Shown piece after piece: positions 46,825-58,165 of a DNA stretch of 64,000 nt. The position numbers and the translations under genes were made by a program. Positions within the stretch are counted from its first letter, which is position 1. Each line of letters opens with the position of its first letter. Source of the DNA: Siphonodentalium dalli (Eukaryota; Mollusca; Scaphopoda; Gadilida; Siphonodentaliidae); the NCBI GenBank assembly GCA_032622095.1, contig CP136064.1, positions 220,612,205 to 220,676,204 on the forward strand, given 5' to 3'. Below the pieces are notes generated by a model. That model saw only the letters and a list, made by a program, of their open reading frames with translations. It did no database searches and was not told where the DNA came from.

Positions 46825-48149
46825 CTAATAATCTGTTATTATTTCTCGCAAACTGTTTATTTCAATTTGATAATCGAACTCCGCATAAACTATCTCGAAC
46901 TCCGCATAAACTATCACGTTGATCACAGAAGCTAGAGCTGCAGCAAACTGAAGCTCTGACCTTATGTTACCGGTTTTTACAGGATGCATATGTCCTTCCT
47001 CTGCTCCTTGATCAGGTGTGAGATCGTATCCACAGAAGCAATAACAAATCATGTATTTTTCGAGATTCAAACCGAAGGACTTGTTTTGTTCAAACACGCA
47101 TGAAGACTGGTAGAGTGATAAATAAGATCTTAGACATTGTTCTGACGCAAAGTTTGGTTCAAATGGTCGGTTATGAATGGTATGCCCGTCCTGACTAACT
47201 TCAAGCTTTTTCAGATTGAAGTTTTGGAAATGGAATGGGTTCGTTTCAATATCTCCATTCATATCTTTGTTTAATACCATGCCTACGAAAAGCCTCTTTG
47301 GTAATTGTCCTTGAAAAAGGTGATCTTCAATTTTATTTTATCTGTAAGTCCTCAACAATAGTGAATATTTTTACTTCAACTCTCCTTATCGGTATTTTCA
47401 TATTTCTCTGTATGATTGTTTGGTCCAGGTTATTTGATACTACTGGAATCAGCCAAATTGTACGAAAATTGAAAACTGCCGATTCAAACACTATTTTTCC
47501 ACCATCTTGACCAATTAGGGAGAATTTTGAACTTGCTCTATTCAGACGATTTCCTATCTCAATTCCATTTGGTAAGTATTTCTCTTGAAGAAATATGTCT
47601 GTGTGTAAACGACCACGCAATTCTACCGTTTTACTGCCTGCTATGGTGGCTTGGCGAGATTGCAATCCAGCATTATGACCAGCTTTAGTGTTTTCGGTGA
47701 ACTGTTTAGGGGTATCTGGATACCACATTTCTAGTGCGGCAAGTTGATTTTCTTTGCATTCACCCGAATAAGCCAAGAGATTTTCCATGTAGGCTCGATA
47801 AGGATAGGTATCTGATTTCGCCGTTACAAGTTTGTTATTTAGGTAAATGTCGAAACCACTGAATATGCTATGGAACAAGTTGTTAACAAGGCGCAAGTTC
47901 TGTCGCACCATCCGAGTTCGTTCCATCTTCTTTTGTGATTTTGAATTTGATATACATATATGATTGATTCACATCTGTCCATTTTAAAGTTTGAGGTGGA
48001 ATTATAAATTCTATTGGTGTGCGGAATTATTAAGAGAAGAAATCGGATGATGTTCTATCCATTGCGTTTCCAACATCGTTGTCGTTGTTGATGGAACATC
48101 GAACTCGGACTTGCTGCATGCATTCGCATGATCCATTTTGCATCATCAT
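46825..48149 (-). pseudogene. Polinton major capsid protein (double jelly-roll), frameshifted
   Basis: This encodes the icosahedral shell protein of Polintons (the family often labelled F54H12.2-like). ATG at 48149 lies one base beyond the stop of the small upstream ORF. The frames in order hold PIEFIIPPQTLKWTDVNQSY, then VNNLFHSIFSGFDIYLN with TYPYRAYMENLLAY (197-codon segment 47926-47333), then FQGQLPKRLFVGM, NPFHFQNFNLKKL, FDLTPDQ and VYAEFDYQIEINS (end at 46825). Its span of about 440 codons matches the usual length. There are at least three breaks: near 48040, near 47890 (around a CGCC..TTGTTAAC run) and near 47335 (A/T-rich run). The sequence VYAEFEIVYAEFD shows a small in-frame duplication near the C-terminus. 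Confidence 0.75.
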
Positions 48150-48150
48150 G

Positions 48151-48426
48151 TTAATCAAAAATACCGAGAGATCGTTTTGGTTTCTTTACAGATGCTCTAT
48201 TCGACATATTTCTGACTCGTTTGCGAGCAGAATGACTTTTCACAAACTGTGATGAAATATTTATGCGTTTTGATGCTGATATGTTCTTTATGGTTTCCTT
48301 TCCAAAAGAGTTCAATGCTTCTTTTCCTTGATTTAAAAATACTTCTTTTGGTTTTACCATGATGAGTAATATCTCAGACTGCAGCAAGTCAATGTTTGAG
48401 TACTTGTTATTTAGCAATCCTACCAA
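48151..48426 (-). CDS. Small basic Polinton ORF between penton and major capsid
   Basis: 91 codons, or about 69 if the internal Met in IMVKPKEVF is the start. Rich in Lys/Arg/Ser with HSARKRVRNMSNRASVKKPK, ending SLGIFD. It is the only open frame of the element without a visible break. Small basic ORFs at this position occur in Polinton/adintovirus-like elements and are proposed to be core or minor virion proteins; that role here is inference. It overlaps or abuts the start of the major capsid gene (stop at 48151, next ATG at 48149). Confidence 0.5.
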   Translation of the reverse strand: MVGLLNNKYSNIDLLQSEILLIMVKPKEVFLNQGKEALNSFGKETIKNISASKRINISSQFVKSHSARKRVRNMSNRASVKKPKRSLGIFD

Positions 48427-48525
48427 TAGGCTTCAGAAACTGTACTACAGTTCTCGTTGCAGATTTGAAAAGTGAACCAATTCCAATTCCATATTGTCTG
48501 GACACACCTCTATACACGGGAATCA

Positions 48526-49868
48526 TCATAAATACAAATTACTTCGGCGTCGGAAATGCAACTTTACCATGTATTTTCCACCGACAAACTGAATTAGTTT
48601 GCCAATATCACCAGTTATATACACATTTATGCTATCGAAGTTAGAATTTGACACTGGTACATAATGTAAGTTTTTGAATTCATGCTTAAAGGCACGGGCG
48701 GCGTTCGTTGCAGAAATATTCATATTTGATAAAATCGCCATCAACAGAAGGAATATTAAAATACATCTAGTTTTGTTCATATGCCAAACACAATCAGCGC
48801 GTAAATAGTATATTGTCGTCAAGACGTACGATGATGTACGTAAACAAGAGCCTGATCGTGTTACAGAAGTTTTGCTTCTGTTTACATAACACAGCGCAAT
48901 TATATTGGTTAATCACACCCAAATGATATAAACGCTCATTATTATCATCAGGAAAACAGTAACAACAAATTTTGTTTACCATATCCGGATCTAAACAAAA
49001 GCCACGTTCTTTGCTTTTGTTTACATAACAAAGGAAAAACATTTGACAATAACATACTGTTTGTGCCATATTTCTGATTGGTATAAGAACACAGTCTATC
49101 TATATTTTACTATTCTTTCTGTTTATGGCGGGTTTTGACGCAGGTGAATATTTTAACAGCATACTCAGCGCCAACGCCGCCCGTATCTTTAATATGTTGA
49201 CCATCGCGGATTCTGTTACTCTCGAAAGATGTCACTCGTAATATCGATGCTTCAACATCACTAACAATTGTATAATCAGCAACATCAGAATAAACAAACA
49301 AATGATGATGTTCATCATTAAAATCAACTTCATATGGAAATGTTACCGAAGGAGCAGCATATGTGACAGTGTTTGATTTTGTTCTATAACCAAGTTTATC
49401 CAAAAGAGCTTTGGGGAGAACAAGACCTACTTTGGGAAACTATTGGATGAAAAATTTAACTCGTTGTGCTTTGGAAAATCCGAATTCAAATTCCAGATCT
49501 GGAACCATTCTTTCAGCTTACTGTACTGTCAATCACACCTTGAATTGTTTCTGACAAATGTGATTCACCAGAATATGCTCCTGCTGGTATTTTCAATTCA
49601 ATAACATTTTCTTGTTTTGAAATTACCACATCACTTATTGGTAGCTTGTGCAGGTATGATACAATTCTTGGAAAAGAACTCTTCATTTTTAGTATGTAAG
49701 CGTCTCCAATAATGTATGTTTCTGATGGTACAATTAGTTCAACCATTGTGACTTCCCAAAGCTCTTTTTCAATATGTTTGGTAGTTTCGCTGTGAAACAA
49801 CATTGGGAGTTGTCAGGATAACGTGACATTGGACTATCACTCATGAGCGTTATGTAGAATGAATTCAT
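48526..49868 (-). pseudogene. Penton-like minor capsid protein of Polinton, split by a MITE
   Basis: The N-terminal part (ATG 49868) reads FYITLMSD...RYPDNSQCCFTAKLP; then frameshifted ELWEVTMVELIVPSETYII with IPAGAYSGESHLSETIQ (49803-49513). After an in-frame TAG near 49445 come LGYRTKSNTVTYA and HHLFVYSDVADYTIVSDV (49403-49193). The C-terminal end is NLHYVPVSNSNFDSINVYI with VKLHFRRR (48685-48526). This matches the other conserved virion protein of Polintons, proposed as penton or minor capsid. A 499-bp MITE separates the last two parts. By arithmetic (578+3 offset less 503 bases = 78), both sides are in the same frame once the insertion and one TTAA are discounted. Confidence 0.65.
48690..49188. 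mobile_element. TTAA-flanked MITE (499 bp) within the penton-like gene
   Basis: TTAA lies at both flanks (48686-48689 and 49189-49192). The ends AGGCACGGGCGGCGTT and the complement of AACGCCGCCCGTATCT are inverted, with homology over about 110 bp. TTAA duplication is typical of piggyBac-type elements. The internal minus open frame (48794-49069) is within the MITE and is not a gene. A diverged relative in the opposite orientation lies at 50868-51361. Confidence 0.85.
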
Positions 49869-50115
49869 TTTTTTTTCTCAGTATTTTTCAATAACTTTAG
49901 TCCAGGTGACGGTAGAATGTTTCCCCGAGAGCAACTTAAAAGAATAAGCCACAATTCGTTGTTTGCACTTATTTGTAATGATTATGGTATGAATAATAAT
50001 TATCTGCGTGAAGTAGGTGACTTGGTTCTTAGCAACTTTTTCAGCACAAAACTGAAATTGTGATGATTCCTCGATATTAATCGAATCTGAATGAGTTTGC
50101 GAAATGATGACTGGT

Positions 50116-50241
50116 TTATACTAAGTTTGAAGCTGGAATCCAACTATCAAACTTTTTAGGGTATTCAAGCCAATGAACTTTAATTTCTTTCATTGGTTTG
50201 GGAATATGAACGTCAATTATTTTTAATAGACATTCATCAAG
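50116..50241 (-). pseudogene. Chromodomain-like C-terminal tail of Polinton integrase
   Basis: The minus frame ends with IKVHWLEYPKKFDSW and IPASNLV, then a stop at 50116. This resembles the chromodomain signature (VKWKGYP..F.SW) at the end of Polinton retroviral-type integrases. The upstream sequence is stop-rich and no DDE core was identified. Only about 42 codons support this, but the position next to Polinton virion genes helps. Confidence 0.5.
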
Positions 50242-50863
50242 ATTTAAATACAACTATTTACCTGCCCAGTGCCCACTCGATAAAGAGTATAGTCCTACTT
50301 CAGACAGAGAATGTCGTAGTTTATTTCATCGCGATTCGCCTGATCACTGTGTTGAAACTAAAATTAACAGCATCCTATGTAATGCCACACCTGAACACCA
50401 AATCCCAGAAGCATGTCATGTACTGTTGCAATTATTGAGAACAGGCTTGTAATGGTGTGATGTCGCTCCAAAAGGACCACTATAAATGCTCTTGTGTCTC
50501 AGTTGCCTTTGCATGCATAACCACACAATATAATAATGCAATTATGGCCTTCAAAGCTGAGCCACGTGGATAATTTTAATGCCAACCATAGGTGTGGAGC
50601 ACGGAGTTCATCACTATATGAGAAGAATGCTACTTTATACAAATCATACTGTGGACAACACAGTTTAATAAGGATCGAACGAATAGACCATCTGTTTTTT
50701 CGCTGATGAGATTAACCAGAAGTCACATGTCATTGTCTTTATAAACATACTGGGGGATGTCCGTCAAAAATGAAGGGTGACAAACATGACATGCAGTAAC
50801 ATTGTGTGAAGAATTAGTTTAAGCTGATAATCAACGATTTTTGATTGCTAATTATTAGTGCCT
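50242..50863. other. No gene recognised
   Basis: Possibly decayed integrase upstream part; no frame holds a motif. The plus open frame 50193-50438 is a shadow of the integrase-like minus sequence. Confidence 0.4.
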
Positions 50864-50867
50864 TTAA

Positions 50868-51361
50868 AGGTACGGTTGGTCTTGGCGGTGGGTATCCTGT
50901 GAAAATATTTCCACAGGTCAAAAACCGCCACAAACAGAAAGAACATCAAAATGTAGACATACTTTGTCCGTATACAAATAAGAAATATCGCATAAACAGT
51001 ATGTTATTGTCAAATGTTTGAGCATTGTTATGTAAACAAAAGCATAAAAAGTTACTTTTCTGGCGTTTGTTTATATTATGATGGTAAACATAAAGAGCGT
51101 TCTTTGTTGGTGAATTCCTGATATGGAACTAATAAAGAGCGTTTATGTCATTTGTGTGTGATTAGCCAGTAGCATTGTGCTGTCTTCTGTAACACAATCA
51201 GGCTCTTGCTTAGGTAAAATATAGTAGGTCTTTATGATAACATGCTGGTTACGTGATGGTCATGGTATATATGAACGAAACTGTATGCGTTTTAATGTTT
51301 TTCTGTTTACGGTGATTAGAACAAATATGAATATTTTCGACAACTAAGGCCTCGCGTGCCT
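50868..51361. mobile_element. Second TTAA-flanked MITE (494 bp)
   Basis: TTAA lies at 50864-50867 and 51362-51365. Terminal arms of about 110 bases are inverted (AGGTACGGTTGG... and ...CTCGCGTGCCT). The core matches the reverse complement of the MITE at 48690-49188, including AACAGTATGTTATTGTCAAA and GAGCGTTTAT.TCATTTG. It is more diverged at the termini than the first copy. Non-coding. Confidence 0.8.
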
Positions 51362-51365
51362 TTAA

Positions 51366-52020
51366 GTCAGTTGAGGACAACGGCACCTATCCTATGACAC
51401 ACCGTAATGTATAAATGAAATTAAATTCTAAATTTGTGATACACGTTGCATAAAACCAGGCAAGAATTGCGAGATAAATTTAATAAAGAATGTATCTGGA
51501 TCTTCAGTTTCACACTATCTTCATACCATATATAATCTGAAGAGTTAATAAACCAAAACAGTGTGTTTTATGTATCTTATGTTGAGTTAAATTTCTTATT
51601 ACATGATTTAAAATCATACACCCATACACATGAAGAATATATAATGAAACAGTCAGCTGGATATATGCCACACGTGGTGTTAAGATATATGGTGGTCGAG
51701 ATCTGCTTGGATTTGGCTATGAACCATGACATAGAACTCAGTTTGTCATTGATCAATGGGCATGACATGATCATTCTCAAATATAGACAACTATTTATGG
51801 GTGGTTGTCATTCTAAATGAAAATATTAAGGACAGTTCTTGAATCAAGAGAAATTAAGTCTCCTCTCACGATCTCCAGATATGATATGGATAATAGAAAG
51901 TGTAAAACGGTTTTATTTTGTAGAAGTTCTTGTTACCTGAAAACGGTGACATTTTAAAGATGATTGTGTCATGTCATATAAGTATAGAAAGAGATGTTAT
52001 AAATTTGAACTGACTGATTT
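51366..52020. other. No gene seen
   Basis: AT-rich. The open frames at 51563-51820 and 51577-51780 overlap in opposite strands and show no domain. Confidence 0.4.
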
Positions 52021-55000
52021 GGGCAGCCGTTTGGTCGGAAAATACGTCAAATAAAAATTAATAGTGGATTGTTTAACTAACTTGTAAGCATCAACCATTC
52101 AATATAGGTATAATCCATATTTATAGCAATCTTTTCTAAATAAATATATTATTTCCCAACCAGTGGTGTTCATTTCCAAACCAGTAGTCTTTCTTATATT
52201 CAATATTAGAAATTTCATTCTAATATATATCGTTTTCTAATAAATGTAGATAGATGCACAATCAATGTTCTATTTCAATTCAATAGTACTCATACTCCAA
52301 CCAGTATATAAAACAAATTCTAATACAGCAATTATAGATTCTAATACAGCTATCTTACATTTAATATACGCCAGTTTCCGTTTAATAGCATTTCTATCAA
52401 TAAACGACAATACGAAACAAACAGCAGTCCATGGAAATCTAACAGTCAAATTCCGAACTAATATGAGTCGATGTATAGCGTCACTTTCCGCGCGAAGATC
52501 GGTTGTCAACTGAGAAGGCACATGGAAAATATTTATGTAATGGATTAAAGAAATTGTATTTGTTATGATGTGTCATGATTATATAATATACTAGCAGGGT
52601 TACCCGGCGTTGCCCAGGTTAATGTATGCTGTGGATATTTGTTGGGAATAGAGAATGCTCTTGCTTAAAGTGTTATACGTTTTCTCATAAATTGTATATT
52701 CAAATAGCATCACAAAACATGATTATTACAGTCATGGAATATAAGTAGTGGCTCACCTTGTCAATTGTCATTCTGTTTATCGCGATTAATCCGTTCCACC
52801 AATAATGAAGTATTTATTTATTTACAACTGCGTATACATTAGACGTTATAATATGATACATGAACATCATAAACACATTAGTTCGATAAAAGATGATAAT
52901 TGGGTTTTACATATTGAGATGTATCAATCACTCCAGTGGGTTGGACTAAGATCTCGAGGACACCTGGCTATCATATCTCCATGAAGATACAGATGTTTCA
53001 AAGAAATTTCCAGGTGCTCCTCTGTTCACGGTGCTATATATTGACTAAATATTCTTAGTTTAAACGAAATGTTGCTGCGCAGATATATCAGCTACATGTG
53101 CCAGGCACAGAGCGAGATTTTGAGTTGTTTATGTCAGTCGATGAGTCTGTTCTAAAACCCTTGTCAGATGTCAGTATTGGTAGGATCCTCAAAAGTCTTG
53201 TGCTACTAACTGCATTTTCTTGTATATCAGAAGAAACTATATTTTACTGCATACGGTGACCACTATTTTTGAACAGGCCTTCCATATCTCTTGACAAATT
53301 GTAACTTTTGTGGAAACTGTATTGAATGGAACAGACTAAATTTTGTTATTTTATATATATGCAATCCTCTGACGGTTCGAGGTCTCTCAGTTTGCTCGAA
53401 TATATGCATCTCTTCAATAGAATGATAAATATACGTTTAATGCTTCTTCTAGTTATCTCTTTTTGCTAGCTCATTGTGTGAATGCCTTGATTGCCATTCC
53501 CATATAAATATGACTGTTAAGAAGATATAATTGTTCAAGTGACTTATGTGGGTCACCATATGTCGGGATTGTGAAATGTGAACGCCCAACTACTTAAAAT
53601 GATATGGAGATGTCCTGGTGACTGTATATAACTTATATGTGAATATCGGCGAATAGCAATCTTATCAATGATAGTGCATATCCGCTCGCCATCCGTGACG
53701 CAAACGACACCAAATGTGATTTAATTCATGGTATATCATTAGAGAAAAACGTGTATGAATTTGGTGGAATTTGGTTTATTAAATCAATTGTTGATGCAAC
53801 GCTGACTCGAACAACGACATATTGCGAAGGTGATTACGTATTCGTTTGGTGGAAATCAGCGACAAAACTATTTCACCATATTTTTTAAATTTCCCCTCCC
53901 ACCAACAGCGTCATTTTAGAAAATTTTAACCCGCACCATTATCTTCCTTGTAAAAAGTTACCCCTCTTAGAACGCCTTGGTGCCATCTCGATTGTACCGC
54001 GTGAAGTTATATATAGAACGCACACAGACAGACAGCACGATTTTATTTCTTGTATCATTTGAGAAGAACGTGTCTGAATTTGATGGTAATTGGTACTAAA
54101 AATATTTTGTATCAGTTTTGGTGACCCTCCCGTCCCTATTTCGGACTCAAGCTGCACACACTAAGAATCATTAGAGATTAGAGATGCATATATATGAAAT
54201 TGGTGAAAATTGGCGAGTATACAAATTCGTATCAAATTTAAGGTCCCCATATCTCTCACCCATAGGGCACCAATCTGGTGTATCTAAACCACACGATAAG
54301 ATTCCTCGTATCACGGAGAAGAATGTGTATCAATCTGGTGGAAATCGGCACTAAACATATAGATATAATTTTGTATGTCCCTCTCATCTCTATACACCAC
54401 TGACTTGAATGGCCCCACTTGTGACATCCTTAAACCACACGATTACACTCCTGATATCATGGAGATGATTGTTTATAAGTTTGGTGATAATCGGCGACTA
54501 AACAATTTTTTTATTATCAAATTTGGTGCCAATCCCTCCCCTCTCCATCTCTCACCCAAACAGCACCACTATGGCGTCTTTAAATCACGATTAGATTCCT
54601 CGTATCACGGATAAGAACTTGTATCAATTTGTTGGAAATTGGCGCTAAAAAAAAATTGTGCATCGATTTTGGTGCCCCTGTCCCTTTCAATGCAACCCTG
54701 ACTCGAATGAGGCCACATTTGACAGATAAAAGCCACACCATTAGACTCCTCATACCATGGGGATGATTTTGTATAAGTGTGGTGGCAATCGGCGACTTAT
54801 TGTCAAATTTAGTACCCACCCCTCCCAATCTCTCATCCAAAAACAACAATTTGGCGTTGTTAAATCGCACAATTAGATTCCTTGTATCACGAAGAAGAAT
54901 ATATATCAATTGGGTGGAAATCGGCGCTAAAATTAGTTTTATCAATTTTGGTGCCCCTCTCCCCTTCCGTTCATCCCTGACTCAAACGACGCCACTTTTG

Positions 55001-56368
55001 ACATATTTAAACCACACCGTTGGATTCTTCATATCATGGGGATGATTATATGTAAGTTTCGTGGCAATCGGCGACAGAAAAAAAAATTGCCCCCCCCCCC
55101 CCCTTCCGGGCACCCCTGACGCGAACGGCGCGACTTTTGCCATATTTAAACCACGCCATTAGATTCCTCATATTATGGGGATGATTATATATATATACAA
55201 TTTTTTTGTCTGCCCCTCCCCCTTTTCTGCCCCTGACAACAACGGCGTCACTTTAGAAAATTCTAACCCCGACCATTATCTTTTCTCGTAAAAAGCTACT
55301 CCTAGTAGACCCCTTTGGCATCATCTAGATGGTCCCTGTGAATTTCTATAGAACACAGACAGACAGACAGACAGACATTCGCAAATATAGATATAGATAA
55401 TTCTGAAATATATATTTCAGTTGGATGACAGTTCAAATTATGTATCCAAAGTTTTAGATACTTAGTGTCAATGTTGTTCTAAAACTAGGCATTTTGCTTG
55501 TTCGATAAAAGTCAAAATTCTCGTTAGTTTCATTGCGAATATCAGATATTTTTGCTCATTTACATAAGTCTTCGTCTGTTCGACACGACCAATGAAAGTA
55601 TTGTCAAATTTCCTCATTAAAAAATTATGTTTTTTTTTTGCAGTTGTAACTGTGCCGTTTTTAGATTACTCCGGTCACCAAAAATCATTCTATTCACTTT
55701 TGCCCAGGGTAATTTACCCATTATAGCCCAGCGTAATGAATGGAATAGCCACAAGTATCTTCAACGTCCCTGGTGGCGCCCCTAACGTTAATTCGAGAAT
55801 TAATTAATGGTTTGTAAACGGTAGATATTAAAATGTCGACTACGATAATTGAATAATACCGGAAATTGATAATTGATTTTGCTGTTAGATATTGATTGGA
55901 ATACGAAACACATTGAATGAAATAGAACATTAATTCAGCGTTGATGATAATTGATGTGGATTATTATGATATCTATTAAATATAAGAATGACAAGGTGAA
56001 AAAGAACATCGTTGATTGGGGAATTCTATATTGATCAGGAAAATATGGCTATTGAAACGAAATATTGAATATGCGATAGCTGTACTAACTATTTGTTATC
56101 AGATATTGATTGGAAAATGAATAACATTAAATTGAAATATAACATTAATTCTGCATTGGTTAACATTGATTATAAAACAATATATATTAAATTTGAATTG
56201 TCTCCTATTGAATATAAAACGAATATTGGTTTGAAATGGACACCATTGGTTTGAAAAATATTGCCATTAAAAACGGAATGGATTTATATTGAATGTGCGT
56301 GCATGTAATTGTTTAAACAAACACCCATTAACTTTTATTTTATGTAATTTCCGATCCAACGGCCGCCC
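52021..56368. mobile_element. Long-TIR element, 4.35 kb, non-coding
   Basis: The left terminus GGGCAGCCGTTTGGTCGGAA and the reverse complement of the right terminus GGGCGGCCGTTGGATCGGAA begin inverted arms extending about 400 bases (52021-52440 against about 55860-56368). Shared blocks include AACCA.TGGTGT.CATTTC, ATTGAATATAA and GATAGCTGTA. The interior is mostly a nested repeat (52592-55400). Long TIRs are seen in Polintons and fold-back elements. No target duplication or genes were found, so the class is open. Confidence 0.65.
52592..55400 (+). mobile_element. Nested dispersed repeat, about 2.8 kb, with (ACAG)n 3' end
   Basis: It begins CTAGCAGGGTTACCCGGCGT then TGCCCAGG. It ends CTATAGAACACAGACAGACA followed by ATTCGCAAATATAGATATAG. 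Part of that 3' terminus also occurs internally at about 53925-54040. Between about 53660 and 55370 there are degenerate repeats with TAAACCACAC.ATTAGATTCC and a GGAAATCGGCGACTAAA-like phrase. Similar phrases occur in element A at 34080-34400. No RT is recognised. It is probably a retroposed non-coding element (inference). Confidence 0.6.
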
Positions 56369-57022
56369 ATATGCTGATGATTCAAACAGTTCGTGTCACG
56401 TTAATCACGTATTCACGTGTACCAAATTTCAGTAAGAAATTACATCTTTTTGAATTTCACCGACGAACTGTATGGAGTGAATTGAACAAGACGAATCAGA
56501 AAGTTCGTATTCACGGACCAGCAACACACAGGTTGATTACAATACGTCGTATAAAATGCAAAACGTTGTAAATGTTAGCGCGAAAAAACAATTGATTAGT
56601 AAATGTCACATAAAATGAAATGATCATTTCTCTCATTGTTACCACCGGAAAATAACCACATGTACATTATATCGATGTATGAGGTGATTGTTTTCACATT
56701 CACATACAGAGTAACAGATAAGTGAACTGGAAAACCATGAATTTCAGAGATAGTCAGTTTTTTTGTCTCTCCTGTAAAATGTGCATTTTCGTTTTACTAA
56801 CTGTCTGATCTTGGCCGACGACTATGTAATGGCGGATATTTAAAGAAATACATTTTGTCATTTTCAAACCCTATTAAATCAGTCACAGAAATCGACCTTT
56901 CTTCGTTCCTCGTCCCCCCATTCTGAATTACGTTTGTGCAACAATAATACATATATTTGGGTAAACCTGGCACTATTTCCTGTTAAGCAATGGCCGTTGC
57001 ATTCCATTATTATAGAATGGGT
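56369..57022. other. No gene seen
   Basis: The plus open frame 56371-56571 shows no domain. Nothing else assignable. Confidence 0.4.
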
Positions 57023-57398
57023 TTAAAGATACATAATCCGAATTAACGCTCCTAAATTACTATTTATTTGGCTTCGGGGGGGTAAAACATATTTGATTCT
57101 AGTCCAGGAACCCACCCACCAAAGAGTCATCAAATATAAATTTTTGAAATCTGTTATTTTTTACCACCTTGAATATATGGCGGCCTAGCAAATATTCGAC
57201 GAGGCGATCGACATTCTCTCGATACCAAATTGCGTTGAACAACATGTTGATATATAACAAGTTTTAGAAAACAGTGGTTAGCATTATTATTTGGTAATTA
57301 ATCGATTCTGATAACTAAAGCGTCTTTTTGAGAACTGTTGTTGTTGGAATTTGATGATACGGGGACCATCGAATCGGACCGTGTACCTTTAATGAATG
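57023..57398. repeat. Dispersed repeat, copy 2
   Basis: Same family and orientation as 5481-5946, with shared blocks CATAATCCGAATTAACG, CTTCGGGGG..GTAAAA and TTTTTGAAATCT.TTATTTT. It is shorter through internal deletions. It lies just downstream (minus sense) of the lectin-like exon. Confidence 0.7.
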
Positions 57399-57502
57399 GA
57401 ATAAGGGTCGGATCATGCCATAAATAATCAGTATTCAACAGCAGCTTAGTGAGTAACAGTGATGCTTTCAATAACAACAACACTTCTGCAGTCAACTCAG
57501 GT

Positions 57503-57732
57503 TCAGAGTTGACAAACGTACCCATGTGGACTGCCGTAAGGACCACCACATGACGGAGCTATAAGTTTATATTGAAGCGTTCCACGTTTTTCCCTCATTG
57601 CTGCACAGTCAGATGCTAGTCCCGCACCTAGTGGAATCCAGAGTGCCCCCCCCCCCTGACTGTCGAGCCACGTTCCCTCGGTGACCCTGTCTGAACCATC
57701 CACATCAAAATGGTAATGTCCGCTCGAGCCAC
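57503..57732 (-). CDS. Probable terminal exon of a C-type lectin-like gene
   Basis: C-type lectin domains bind carbohydrates or other ligands, usually extracellularly. The minus frame reads HYHFDVDGSDRVTEGTWLDS, then ALWIPLGAGLASDCAAMREK, then LIAPSCGGPYGSPHGYVCQL and stop. This fits the C-terminal half of the fold: W.P in the long loop, the DCAAM segment, a paired Cys and the final Y.C. The canonical EPN/QPD and WND calcium triads are not present. A splice acceptor (ATAATTTCAG/GT) lies at 57734-57733, so the exon begins at 57732 in phase 1. The upstream exons would lie at higher coordinates and were not found before the gap at 58649. Could be a pseudogene, but the frame is intact. Confidence 0.6.
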
Positions 57733-58165
57733 CTGAAATTATGCAATGCGTGATTTGTATGATCACAAGAATATCATTTGTAATCAGTGGACGAATTGAC
57801 CGAATAACCTGGGCGATAGATTCCTCTTTTGTTTACTTAACTAAAGATGATAAAAGATGGCGGTATCTCTCGCCTGAACCCATTGTAACAATAAAAAACT
57901 AAATATTTTGTTCTTAATATACCAATGGACTGGACTTGGAAACTGTTCATATGTGTAAGAAAATATGAACAGTTCAAAACTAATTTTAACAATAGTATGG
58001 AGAGATAATACATTTTCGATCTTATAACTCGTCTGGATTGTCTCACAACCACACCAATACTTGTCTGTGATATGCCCTAAATACTAGGTTTTAGATAGTT
58101 TTATAAATGATTATAGTCTGTACGTGTGCGTGGATATGAAATACAAGCCATCTATTCTATTATTT
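57733..58165. other. No gene seen; short hairpin
   Basis: GAACTGTTCATATTTTCTTA pairs partly with CATATGAACAGTTTCC (57938-57978). Intronic to the lectin-like gene if that gene extends upstream. Confidence 0.4.

Larger units (their letters stand above)
45917..50241 (-). mobile_element. Decayed Polinton/Maverick (virus-like DNA element) fragment
   Basis: On the minus strand the order is integrase chromodomain-like tail (50241-50116), penton-like minor capsid (49868-48526), small basic protein (48426-48151), major capsid (48149-46825) and adenain-like protease (about 46560-45917). This set is diagnostic for Polintons/adintovirus-like elements. No DNA polymerase B or packaging ATPase was found, and terminal inverted repeats were not identified, so this is about 4.3 kb of an element that is normally 15-20 kb. 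Every gene is broken. Confidence 0.8.

Noticed and set aside
48794-49069. 91-codon cysteine-rich minus frame inside the Polinton region
   Set aside because: Lies entirely within the TTAA MITE core, which recurs without this frame at 50868-51361.
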